Positions 1 through 6,579 of a stretch of 23,294 bases of DNA are shown here, piece by piece; the stretch's first letter is position 1, and each line of letters opens with the position of its first letter. The DNA is from Pseudomonadota bacterium (lineage in GTDB: Bacteria > Desulfobacterota > Anaeroferrophillalia > Anaeroferrophillales > Tharpellaceae). Location: contig DAOWHJ010000115.1 in assembly GCA_030641485.1 (NCBI GenBank), positions 1 through 23,294 on the forward strand, read 5' to 3'. A program made the position numbers and the translations under genes. Below the pieces are notes generated by a model that was given only the letters and a program-made list of their open reading frames with translations, had not been told where the DNA came from and did no database searches.

Positions 1-549
1 GTGGTGGGTGAATGTGAAACATGCACGGCTTCCGGTTTACCCCTTTTCACCAGCATCTACTCACTTTTTGCCCGCCTGGATGGTGGTTTAGGTGGCACCC
101 TGTCGGCTCCGGGTAAGGGCGTGGTTTTTTCTGATGATGAGCCCGTTTTTATTGTAGATGCCTTGCCCACTACTGATCAGCATCTGCTTTATCGTCTTAC
201 CGGTGATTACTTTGCCGTGCATGTCGATTCTGACTTTGCAAAAAAATCAGGTTTTGAGAAACCGATCATGCATGGTGCCTGCACGATGGGGTATGGGTGT
301 CGTGCCCTAGTCGAGAAATTAATGCCCGGAGAGCCTGAAAGGATGAAGCGGCTGAGCTGCCGTTTTTCCCGTTTCCTGTACCCCGGGGTAGCAATTCAGA
401 CCATGATCTGGCCGCTGTCGCCTGGGAAAGCTCTGTGGCGAGTTGTAAATGCCGAAAGCGGAGTAACGTTAATTGATAATGGTGTTTGTGAATATAGTGT
501 CAAGAACTCCCTATCGGACAACTCCTTGACTTATGAGAGAGTCTCGTAA
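1..549 (+). CDS. MaoC-like (R)-specific 2-enoyl-CoA hydratase, 5' truncated by window
   Basis: The frame is open from base 1, so the true start probably lies outside the window. Residues 60-100 carry the hydratase-2 motif of the hotdog fold: YRLTGD, then His five residues after the Asp (D69, H74 in window numbering), then GFEKPIMHGACTMGYG. In this family Asp and His add water to trans-2-enoyl-CoA. Residues 19-32 (FARLDGGLGG) resemble the end of the N-terminal hotdog repeat of peroxisomal-type double-hotdog hydratases, so the full protein is probably about 280 residues. The usual NPLH is FAVH here, an odd change beside the catalytic His. The 3' end overlaps the convergent DUF1499 gene by 39 bp. 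Substrate is unknown; a polyketide or fatty-acid dehydratase role is also possible. Confidence 0.8.
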   Translation: MVGECETCTASGLPLFTSIYSLFARLDGGLGGTLSAPGKGVVFSDDEPVFIVDALPTTDQHLLYRLTGDYFAVHVDSDFAKKSGFEKPIMHGACTMGYGCRALVEKLMPGEPERMKRLSCRFSRFLYPGVAIQTMIWPLSPGKALWRVVNAESGVTLIDNGVCEYSVKNSLSDNSLTYERVS

Positions 550-978
550 ATCTTCTACCCGGCGACGATTAACGCCAAAGTCTGAATAACCCGAACGTGA
601 GGCCGAGCGGATGGCAATGATCCCTTCGGCGGGGCGTAGGTGGAGTTCTAGGTCATCAACGAAGCCGAAAAAAGCACTACGGCATTCTGCGTGAAGATAA
701 TCTGAGGTCTCATTTATGATTTTGGTACGTGGCCACTTAAGGATGATTTGTCGAGCGGTTTGCAAGGCTTCTGCGGGAGCGACATTAAGTTGAAGCGGAG
801 GGATATTGTGTTTGCTGTCACGGTCATCACTTGAAACGCAGTTAGGTGAAGATGGACAGGGAGCCAGTCTTGAATCTGAAATTCCAAGTGTTGCATGGTT
901 TTTGTCGCTGCAGGAAAGAAGAGGTATGGATATAATAAGGAGTAAAGCTCCGCAGGTGAGTAATTTGGAAATTGACAT
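511..978 (-). CDS. DUF1499 family lipoprotein
   Basis: This 155-residue protein has a lipoprotein signal: a short positive start, a hydrophobic stretch at residues 8-21, and lipobox LLSC with Cys23 as the predicted lipidated residue. Residues 37-50 hold the DUF1499 signature LAPCPSSPNCVSSD, with Cys41 and Cys47. The remainder, including the ECRSAFFGFVDDLELHL segment, fits the family, whose biochemical function is not known to me. The gene ends inside the 3' end of the convergent MaoC-like gene. A purine-rich AGAGGGA stretch lies very close to the ATG. Predicted location is the periplasmic face of the inner or outer membrane. Confidence 0.85.
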   Translation of the reverse strand: MSISKLLTCGALLLIISIPLLSCSDKNHATLGISDSRLAPCPSSPNCVSSDDRDSKHNIPPLQLNVAPAEALQTARQIILKWPRTKIINETSDYLHAECRSAFFGFVDDLELHLRPAEGIIAIRSASRSGYSDFGVNRRRVEDLRDSLISQGVVR

Positions 979-1010
979 GGTCCCTCTAGCTTTAGGATTT
1001 GGTGGGTTTC

Positions 1011-1042
1011 TTGAACGAAAAATCTAACTTTTTAAGACACCC
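1011..1042. repeat. Dispersed 32-bp intergenic repeat, copy A
   Basis: This 32-bp stretch is 26/32 identical by eye to positions 8642-8673 (core CTAACTTTTTAAGACACCC against CTAGTTTTTCAAGACACCC). Both copies lie between two minus-strand genes, just upstream of the downstream gene of the pair. Function unknown; it may be part of a small palindromic repeat family. Confidence 0.5.
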
Positions 1043-1058
1043 ATAAGTATTGTCACGA

Positions 1059-2510
1059 TCATAAATTGCAGGCCCGACCTTTAAAGTTAAAGAAAAACTT
1101 GAGTCCTTTACGAACTTTATCGGAAAATATTTTTTGCGAAAAAACCGAGCCTATCACCTTTTTGTTAATCTCACTCAAGGTGGGATAGGGGTGAATGGCA
1201 GAAGCAATTTTGGATAAGCCGACGTTGCCGTTCATGATTGCGACCCATTCACTTAAAAGATCACCGGCGTGAGGGCCCAGTATTTGAATGCCCAGGGGTT
1301 TCTCTTTGGAATCAAGTAGCAGTTTGATCCGGCCGGCACTCTCTCCTTCGCTAAGCCCCCGGTCGTTATTCTGGAACTCTTCATTCCATACCGAGTAATC
1401 AATCCCCGCCGCCTTGGCCATTTTTTCATTCATGCCGATACTGGCAAGCTCAGGATGGGTATATGTGCACCAGGGTACATAGGTGTAATTAGTTTTTTTG
1501 GGGAGATGAAAAATGGCATTACTCAAAATCACCCCTCCTTCATAACCAGCCACATGGGTAAATTGATAGCCACCGATGACATCACCGGCAGCATAGATAT
1601 GTTTGTGACGGGTTTTTAGATAACTGTTAACTTTGATGCCTTTGCGGTCGAAATCTACACTGATTTTTTCAAGCCCCAGACCAGCCACGTTTGGAGTCCG
1701 ACCTAGGGCTACCAGGATAACTTCGGCCTTTAGGCTCAGTGTTTCACCTGAGTGATTTTTCACTACCACTTCTCGTTCGGAGCCAAGATCTTTGACCCGA
1801 ATGAGAGCTGAATTCATCTGAAAGTTAACTCCCTCAGCCGTTAAAATCTGTTGTACGATATCGGCCAGGTCCTGGTCTTCTTTACTTAATATCTGGTCAC
1901 TACGTTGGATTACAGTGACTTTAGTGCCGAGCCGGCAGTAAGTTTGTGCCATTTCGGTGGCAATCGGGCCCGCCCCAAGGATGATCATAGAGTTGGGAAG
2001 TTTTTGCAGCCGAAAAATATCACGGTTGGTGAGATAGGGGGTCTGGTCAAGGCCTGCAACCGGAGGGACGGCCGGAGATGAGCCTGTGGCGATTACCCAG
2101 GTGCGGGCTGAAATTGATCTGCCGTTAAGTTTAATCGCATGTTCGTCGTGAAACTCAGGGGCGCCGAATTCAACCTGGACGCCAAGTTTGCAGAAGCGTT
2201 CGACTGAGTCATGTTTTTGGATGGTACTGATTACGGATTGGATCCGATCTGAAATTGACCGGAAATCAACTGGCGGTATAGTAAGTGCTGGAAGGCCAAA
2301 TTGGGGCCCATTTTTCATGAGATGGTAGACATGGGCAGTTTTAATCAAGGTCTTACTGGGCACACACCCGTAATGGAGACAATCGCCACCCAAAGTCTCC
2401 TCTTTTTCGATTAATAAGGTTTTTGCCCCAAGTTGAGCCGCACCAGAAGCCACCGTAAGTCCAGCAGCTCCTCCCCCGATAATGCCAATATCATAGTCAT
2501 AGTTAGCCAT
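1059..2510 (-). CDS. FAD-dependent pyridine nucleotide-disulfide oxidoreductase (mercuric reductase/dihydrolipoyl dehydrogenase-like)
   Basis: This 483-residue protein has the complete class I disulfide oxidoreductase layout. The N-terminal FAD dinucleotide motif is GIIGGGAAGL (residues 9-18). The redox-active pair is Cys44 and Cys49 in GGDCLHYGCVPSK. The NAD(P) Rossmann motif ILGAGPIATEMAQ lies near residue 180, and the second FAD motif is AAGDVIGG. The C-terminal dimerisation domain ends with HPYPTLSE, giving the His440/Glu447 acid-base pair. It lacks the N-terminal heavy-metal domain and C-terminal Cys pair of true MerA. No 2-oxoacid dehydrogenase genes lie nearby, so a role as the E3 subunit is not supported. 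It belongs to the 'dihydrolipoyl dehydrogenase-like' group of uncertain substrate. AGAGG precedes the ATG. Confidence 0.85.
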   Translation of the reverse strand: MANYDYDIGIIGGGAAGLTVASGAAQLGAKTLLIEKEETLGGDCLHYGCVPSKTLIKTAHVYHLMKNGPQFGLPALTIPPVDFRSISDRIQSVISTIQKHDSVERFCKLGVQVEFGAPEFHDEHAIKLNGRSISARTWVIATGSSPAVPPVAGLDQTPYLTNRDIFRLQKLPNSMIILGAGPIATEMAQTYCRLGTKVTVIQRSDQILSKEDQDLADIVQQILTAEGVNFQMNSALIRVKDLGSEREVVVKNHSGETLSLKAEVILVALGRTPNVAGLGLEKISVDFDRKGIKVNSYLKTRHKHIYAAGDVIGGYQFTHVAGYEGGVILSNAIFHLPKKTNYTYVPWCTYTHPELASIGMNEKMAKAAGIDYSVWNEEFQNNDRGLSEGESAGRIKLLLDSKEKPLGIQILGPHAGDLLSEWVAIMNGNVGLSKIASAIHPYPTLSEINKKVIGSVFSQKIFSDKVRKGLKFFFNFKGRACNL

Positions 2511-2595
2511 GTTGATGCCTCTATGTATATTGCTATTGTTGTCCAGCGGGATTTATGTCGTCAAGAACTAAAAAGATGGTTTTTAAAACAGGTGG

Positions 2596-2910
2596 TTACG
2601 CTAAAAATGAACAGCAATAATCAATTGTTGAGTTGATTTTTAATTTAAATTTTGATTTTGCCGGAACTTCAAATGATTCACCTCCAGTAATCTTTTTCCA
2701 ACCAGACTCTTGTGAAAGCAGCACCTCAAGTTCTCCTGAGATAATTTCCATTAGTTCTTTTGCGTCAGTGTTGAACTCATAATCACCCGGCAACATGATC
2801 CCTAATGTTTTCTCGGAACCGTCATTAAATACAATAGTACGACTGGTTACTTGGCCATCGAAATAGATGTTTGCATTTTTTACGATAGTTACATTTTCGA
2901 AAGTAGACAT
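2596..2910 (-). CDS. ppnP: Pyrimidine/purine nucleoside phosphorylase PpnP (YaiE/DUF1255)
   Basis: This 104-residue single-domain cupin-like protein matches the PpnP family over its full length. Characteristic segments are SRTIVFNDGSEKTLGIMLPG, DYEFNTDAKELMEIISGELEVLL, SFEVPAKSKFKLKI and the Cys-containing C-terminal strand DYCCSFLA. In E. coli the family cleaves several nucleosides by phosphorolysis. The order matches E. coli YaiE, with a slightly longer N-terminus (MSTFENVTIVKNANIYFDGQV). AAGGAA precedes the ATG. The gene lies upstream of the oxidoreductase gene on the same strand, but 85 bp separate them, so an operon is uncertain. Confidence 0.9.
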   Translation of the reverse strand: MSTFENVTIVKNANIYFDGQVTSRTIVFNDGSEKTLGIMLPGDYEFNTDAKELMEIISGELEVLLSQESGWKKITGGESFEVPAKSKFKLKINSTIDYCCSFLA

Positions 2911-3102
2911 TAAAAATTCCTTCTATTATATAGGTTTAAATCTTATTGATGGATTTTATACTGTGGTTGACCCAAACTTTGCCTGCTCTCTCATAGATCA
3001 TGCACCTGCATTGTTGCAACATAAAATTTCATAATCACCAAATACGGTCAAGTTATTGTAATGGGTTAATTTCAACTTCACTTTTCCATGTGATTTGGGT
3101 AT

Positions 3103-3145
3103 TGATGCACTTGTAAAAAACCCGAGACTTTTTACAAGTGCATCA
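3103..3145. repeat. Perfect 17-bp inverted repeat (hairpin) upstream of the cupin gene
   Basis: Arms 3103-3119 (TGATGCACTTGTAAAAA) and 3129-3145 (TTTTTACAAGTGCATCA) pair perfectly around a 9-nt loop. It lies 43 bp before the cupin ATG, in the 278-bp spacer between divergent ppnP and the cupin gene, so it is not placed as a terminator for either. The right arm with its preceding GAC is nearly repeated at 4030-4049. The rest of the spacer (2911-3102, 3146-3188) shows no gene. Confidence 0.75.
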
Positions 3146-3188
3146 GGCATTGCCATGAACATCATGAAAATTTGGGAGCCTTGATAAA

Positions 3189-3539
3189 ATGCAGATCTAT
3201 CGTATCTACACGGACACCTCCGGCGAAACCCATTTTGCCACGTTTGAGATTGAGCTTGAAGATGCCGGAGCTATCGGGATGCTTTCTAAGTTAGAGCCTG
3301 CCAGTGGTGTGATATTTCGAGAAACTGCCGCAGACTATAACTACCAGTGGCATAATGCACCACGTCGGCAATATGTTGTTATTCTTGAAGGTCGGGTTGA
3401 TTTCACAGTTTCAGATGGTGAGTGTCGGCGTTTTGGGCCTGGAGACATTGTCCTGCTAGAAGATGTTTCAGGTAAAGGGCACTGTAGTCGGGCAGTCAAT
3501 TGTGAACGGCGAAAATCGATTTTTGTCACTCTTGACTAA
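3189..3539 (+). CDS. Small cupin-domain protein
   Basis: The 116-residue sequence folds as one cupin barrel by motif. Motif 1 is around residues 55-72 (WHNAPRRQYVVILEGRVDF, with His55 and Gln61). Motif 2 is around residues 83-98 (GPGDIVLLEDVSGKGH, with His98). The metal-binding set is incomplete compared with classical cupins, so metal use is uncertain. The N-terminal half (YRIYTDTSGETHFATFEIEL) resembles uncharacterised cupins that begin with a similar acidic strand. GGGAG lies 10 nt before the ATG. The gene converges on the thioesterase gene with only an 18-bp gap. Catalytic role unknown. Confidence 0.75.
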   Translation: MQIYRIYTDTSGETHFATFEIELEDAGAIGMLSKLEPASGVIFRETAADYNYQWHNAPRRQYVVILEGRVDFTVSDGECRRFGPGDIVLLEDVSGKGHCSRAVNCERRKSIFVTLD

Positions 3540-3557
3540 GGTCGTGGAGTTTTGATT

Positions 3558-3986
3558 TCAGGGTAACAATTTGGCAAATGCTTCGGGTATGCGAGAGATT
3601 TTTTTCTTTTTGTAGTCAAAAAATACAATCCCGGTTTTGGCCCTGGCGACCTCCTCATTACTCCCTTCTTTTGTGACAAAATAGAAAAAGTCACAACCCA
3701 CCCGCGATGGGTCACAGAGTGCAATCTTAATAATCAGGCTTTCTCCCCATGCAACTTCAGCCTTGTAGCTGATCGCAAGGTCGGCCATAATTATACTGCT
3801 ACCGGCAATATTTAGTTCACTGAAATCATACTTTTTAAAGAAACGCATGCGGGCCTCATGGAGCAGGGTTATGAGGTGGTCATGGCCTAAATGGTTGCCA
3901 TAGTTAATGTCGCTGATTCTGGGCGTTATCTCAGTGCTAAAGATGAAGTGCTGATCTGCAGGTAGTTTAAGTTTGATTCGGCTCAT
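3558..3986 (-). CDS. Hotdog-fold acyl-CoA thioesterase (4-hydroxybenzoyl-CoA thioesterase/YbgC/FadM-like)
   Basis: This 142-residue protein has the hotdog thioesterase hallmark near residues 22-50: DINYGNHLGHDHLITLLHEARMRFF, with Asp26, Asn28 and His32. The central helix is followed by the strands DLAISYKAEVAWGESLIIKIAL and DFFYFVTKEGSNEEVARAKTGIVFFDY. Length and order fit the 4HBT/FadM-like group, which hydrolyses acyl-CoA or acyl-ACP thioesters. Acyl specificity cannot be read from sequence. The gene is monocistronic and convergent with the cupin gene. A 16-bp palindrome lies about 17 bp upstream of its ATG. Confidence 0.8.
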   Translation of the reverse strand: MSRIKLKLPADQHFIFSTEITPRISDINYGNHLGHDHLITLLHEARMRFFKKYDFSELNIAGSSIIMADLAISYKAEVAWGESLIIKIALCDPSRVGCDFFYFVTKEGSNEEVARAKTGIVFFDYKKKKISRIPEAFAKLLP

Positions 3987-4002
3987 TACTGGTTTCCAAA
4001 TA

Positions 4003-4018
4003 AAGTAAATTTTTACTT
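4003..4018. promoter_or_regulatory. 16-bp palindrome upstream of the thioesterase gene
   Basis: AAGTAAA-TT-TTTACTT has perfect 7-bp arms and lies 17 bp upstream of the thioesterase ATG on the minus strand. This position would overlap a promoter or leader, so a repressor operator is possible. No regulator can be assigned. Confidence 0.3.
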
Positions 4019-4029
4019 AGCCATCCAAG

Positions 4030-4049
4030 GACTTTTGACGAGTGCATCA
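4030..4049. repeat. Dispersed short repeat related to the right arm at 3126-3145
   Basis: GACTTTTGACGAGTGCATCA differs from positions 3126-3145 at only two bases. It is flanked by a 6-bp inverted pair, TAGCCA (4018-4023) and TGGCTA (4054-4059). It lies in the 270-bp spacer between the thioesterase and hcp genes. That spacer otherwise holds only the palindrome at 4003-4018 and the hcp terminator. Confidence 0.45.
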
Positions 4050-4176
4050 AATTTGGCTAGGTTATTTTTTGCACGCTCTTAGTTGAGTTGGCTTTTAGGT
4101 GCCGGGGAGATTTTCTGGCTACCCTCTAACGGTTCCAGCTTGATATAGCAAGATATAAGTGGCAAGAACACCCTGA

Positions 4177-4224
4177 AAAAAGAGGCCGGTTTAAGCAGTG
4201 AAATGCTTAAACCGGCCTCTTTTT
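4177..4224 (-). terminator. Strong Rho-independent terminator of hcp (works in both directions by sequence)
   Basis: A perfect 21-bp stem (4177-4197 with 4204-4224) surrounds a 6-nt loop, GTGAAA. The stem core contains GAGGCCGGTTTAAGCA. Outer A/T pairs supply a U-run on either strand. It begins 32 nt downstream of the hcp stop codon and is the clearest terminator in the window. Confidence 0.95.
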
Positions 4225-4256
4225 ATAGTATACTGTGGCTTAGATGGAGCTTGATA

Positions 4257-5921
4257 TTACTTTCCTTCCATCATTGCCGCGATATCATCAGCGACCGTGC
4301 CGATCGGTTTGATATCAAAATTCTCGACCAAAACGTTAACTACAGTTGGTGAGAGGAATGCCGGCAGGGTTGGCCCTAAGCGGATGCCTTTCACACCCAA
4401 GAAAAGTAGTGCGAGAAGGACCGCGACTGCTTTTTGTTCATACCAGCCGATATCGAAAGAGATCGGGAGGTCGTTGATATCATCCAGTTCAAAAACCTCT
4501 TTCAGTTTCAAGGCGATAACCACTAATGAATAGGAGTCATTACATTGTCCGGCATCGAGAACTCGGGGGATTCCGCCAATATCGCCAAGATTGAGCTTGT
4601 TGTAACGATATTTGGCGCAACCAGCGGTCAGGATAATCGTATCCTTAGGCAGATTTTCGGCAACCTCAGTAAAATAGCTTCTTGATTTATGGCGGCCATC
4701 ACAACCGGCCATAACGATGAAACGTTTAATTGCGCCGGATTTGACTGCTGCAACAACCTTGTCAGCCAGAGCCAAAACCTGGTTATGAGCAAAGCCGCCA
4801 ACAATTTTACCAGTTTCAATTTCGGTCGGTGCAGCACACTCCTTCGCTTTCGCAATGATTGCGGAGAAGTCTTTCTTTCCCCCCTTAGCTCTTTCCGGAA
4901 TATGGGTCGCACCAACAAAACCGACAACCCCAGTTGTAAAGAGGCGGTCAAGGTAGGTGTTTTCCTTCTTTAGAGGAATAATACAGTTTGTCGTGAGTAG
5001 GATCGGACCGTTAAAGGATTGAAATTCCGAGTTCTGCTGCCACCAGGAACCACCATAGTTACCGACCAGATGGTCATATTTTTTGAATGCCGGGTAGTAG
5101 TGGCAAGGCAGCATCTCACCATGAGTGTAGACATCAACCCCAGTTCCGGCGGTCTGCTCAAGCAACTCTTCCATATCCTTCAAATCGTGACCACTGATCA
5201 AAATTGCTGGATTATTCCGGACGCCCAAGTCTACTTCAGTAAGTTCCGGGTTGCCATAGGTCGTGGTGTTTGCTTTGTCGAGCAGGGCCATGGTGTTAAC
5301 CGAAACTTCACCAGCTTTAAGGACCAGGCCGACCATCTCGTCAACTGAAAGATCCTTAGTGGTTGAGTCCAAGGCTTCCATGAGAAAGTCGTAAACCGTG
5401 TCATCTTCATAACCTAAGGTTGCTGCATGTTCAAGGTAAGCGGCAATTCCTTTAAGTCCAATGATTAAAAGTTCACGCAAGGATCGAACATCCTCATTTT
5501 CAGTGGCTAACACACCAATACTTTTGGCTTTTTCAGCAAAATCGGCAGAATTTTCAGAGAACCAGGTTGCCGCATCAGGTAAGGAGCCGTCAAAATCCTG
5601 ACCATTTTTATCTTTCCAGGCAGTTAAAAATTTTGCCTGAATAGATTTTTTTCGCTCCAATGACTCTTTAATATAGGAGGTTAGACTATCATTGTCGAAG
5701 TTGGCATTGGTGATTGTCGTAAAGAGAGCCTGGGCCACGAACAGGGCAGTTTCCTGGTCTTGAATCCCAAACTCTTTCAATTTTACACCGTAAACTGCAA
5801 TTCCTTTGAGATTGTGAATCAAAAGGTCCTGCAGGTTAGCAGTGTCATCTTGTTTGCCGCATACACCCTTGATGGTACAGCCTTGATTTTTGGCTGTCTC
5901 CTGACATTGAAAACAAAACAT
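4257..5921 (-). CDS. hcp: Hybrid-cluster protein (Hcp, class I; hydroxylamine/nitric oxide reductase)
   Basis: This 554-residue protein carries every cluster ligand of Hcp. The N-terminal 4Fe-4S ligands are Cys3, Cys6, Cys15 and Cys21 (C-x2-C-x8-C-x5-C, class I spacing). The hybrid cluster ligands are His245, Glu269, Cys313, Cys407 (persulfide position), Cys435, Cys460, Glu495 and Lys497. From memory these are offset by exactly one from the Desulfovibrio vulgaris numbering. Family members reduce hydroxylamine in vitro and are linked to NO detoxification and S-nitrosylation; the location is the cytoplasm. No hcr reductase gene is adjacent, as is usual for class I proteins of anaerobes. The gene is a single-gene unit with its own terminator, an AAGGAG ribosome site, and a CRP/FNR-type box upstream. 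Confidence 0.97.
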   Translation of the reverse strand: MFCFQCQETAKNQGCTIKGVCGKQDDTANLQDLLIHNLKGIAVYGVKLKEFGIQDQETALFVAQALFTTITNANFDNDSLTSYIKESLERKKSIQAKFLTAWKDKNGQDFDGSLPDAATWFSENSADFAEKAKSIGVLATENEDVRSLRELLIIGLKGIAAYLEHAATLGYEDDTVYDFLMEALDSTTKDLSVDEMVGLVLKAGEVSVNTMALLDKANTTTYGNPELTEVDLGVRNNPAILISGHDLKDMEELLEQTAGTGVDVYTHGEMLPCHYYPAFKKYDHLVGNYGGSWWQQNSEFQSFNGPILLTTNCIIPLKKENTYLDRLFTTGVVGFVGATHIPERAKGGKKDFSAIIAKAKECAAPTEIETGKIVGGFAHNQVLALADKVVAAVKSGAIKRFIVMAGCDGRHKSRSYFTEVAENLPKDTIILTAGCAKYRYNKLNLGDIGGIPRVLDAGQCNDSYSLVVIALKLKEVFELDDINDLPISFDIGWYEQKAVAVLLALLFLGVKGIRLGPTLPAFLSPTVVNVLVENFDIKPIGTVADDIAAMMEGK

Positions 5922-5996
5922 GTTAAGCTCCTTTTTTAAGGTTAATTGTAGATTGTTTTAATTTTATTATAGTGCAAGTTGATTTATTTAATCCTC

Positions 5997-6038
5997 TTTA
6001 TAGATGAAAAGTAAACGCTTTTCATTGACTTAAGTCAA
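5997..6038 (-). promoter_or_regulatory. hcp promoter with TTGAC-N4-GTCAA CRP/FNR-type box
   Basis: The perfect palindrome TTGACTTAAGTCAA (6025-6038) is separated by exactly 22 nt from a minus-strand TATAAA (-10, at 6002-5997). This puts the box centre at about -41.5 from a predicted start near 5990, the class II CRP/FNR geometry, with no separate -35 element. The box matches the type I recall for HcpR (TTGAC-N4-GTCAA). A second -10-like TATAAT lies on the minus strand at 5971-5966 and is an alternative. No regulator gene is present in the window. Confidence 0.65.
6005..6024. promoter_or_regulatory. Second inverted repeat inside the hcp promoter
   Basis: TGAAAAG-TAAACG-CTTTTCA has perfect 7-bp arms and a 6-nt spacer. 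It fills the gap between the CRP/FNR-type box and the -10 element, where a bound protein would block RNA polymerase. It may be a repressor operator or chance. Confidence 0.35.
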
Positions 6039-6065
6039 GAGCTCTTGAAATAGTGACTTGAATTG

Positions 6066-6575
6066 CTAAAAAACTTTTAGTTGTTGTAAAAAATGATATG
6101 CGACAATGCCAACCGAGGTTGAGAGGTTAAGGCTTCTAACCTTTCCCGACATTGGGATCGTACAGGTTGGGTGGTGGTCAAGCAACGATTGTGGCAACCC
6201 TCGGGTTTCTGGACCAAAGAGCAGGCCCGACCCCGGTGGAAAATTAGTAATTTGATTATAGTTTTTCGTAGCTTTTGCACTCAGGGCGATGATTGGGTTT
6301 GGTTGCTGGTGCAGGGTTTGCCAGAATTTGATAAAGTTTGTTAAATCAGCATGTTCTTTGACATCAACCTCAGACCAATAGTCGAGTCCGGCGCGTTTGA
6401 GATTGCGGTCATCTGTCTTGAAACCCAATGGGTGAATTAGGTGTAGAGGGATCTCTGCAGCGGCGCAAAGCCTGGCGATATTGCCCGTGTTAGCTGGAAT
6501 CTCAGGTTCGAAAAGAATTATGTGTAGGGGCGGGCAACTTATTCGTTTGACCGACCTGCTGATTGATTCACTCAT
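6066..6575 (-). CDS. trmL: tRNA (cytidine/uridine-2'-O-)-methyltransferase TrmL (SPOUT family)
   Basis: This 169-residue SPOUT methyltransferase has the TrmL/YibK pattern. The opening motif is FEPEIPANTGNIARLC (residues 22-37), followed by GFKTDDRNLKRAGLDYW (51-67). The knot region includes LLFGPETRGLP (118-128) and PMSGKVRSLNLSTSVGIVAYH (141-161), which bind S-adenosylmethionine. In E. coli TrmL methylates the wobble ribose of tRNA-Leu isoacceptors. The N-terminus is about 16 residues longer than E. coli TrmL. The ATG is kept because it lies 4 nt after the stop of the preceding ABC-F gene, suggesting translational coupling. Both partners act on translation. Confidence 0.93.
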   Translation of the reverse strand: MSESISRSVKRISCPPLHIILFEPEIPANTGNIARLCAAAEIPLHLIHPLGFKTDDRNLKRAGLDYWSEVDVKEHADLTNFIKFWQTLHQQPNPIIALSAKATKNYNQITNFPPGSGLLFGPETRGLPQSLLDHHPTCTIPMSGKVRSLNLSTSVGIVAYHFLQQLKVF

Positions 6576-6579
6576 CTGT

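Noticed and set aside
1059..2510. Calling this gene mercuric reductase (merA)
   Set aside because: It lacks the N-terminal metal-binding domain, the C-terminal Cys pair, and any mer neighbours.
2925..2930. TATAAT on the minus strand just upstream of ppnP
   Set aside because: It would leave a leader of only about 8 nt, overlapping the ribosome site, and no -35 is present; not supportable as the promoter.
6032..6059. Terminator-like palindromes after trmL (CAAGAGCTCTTG at 6036-6047; AAGTCA/TGACTT pair)
   Set aside because: They overlap the hcp activator box and no U-run follows on the trmL strand.
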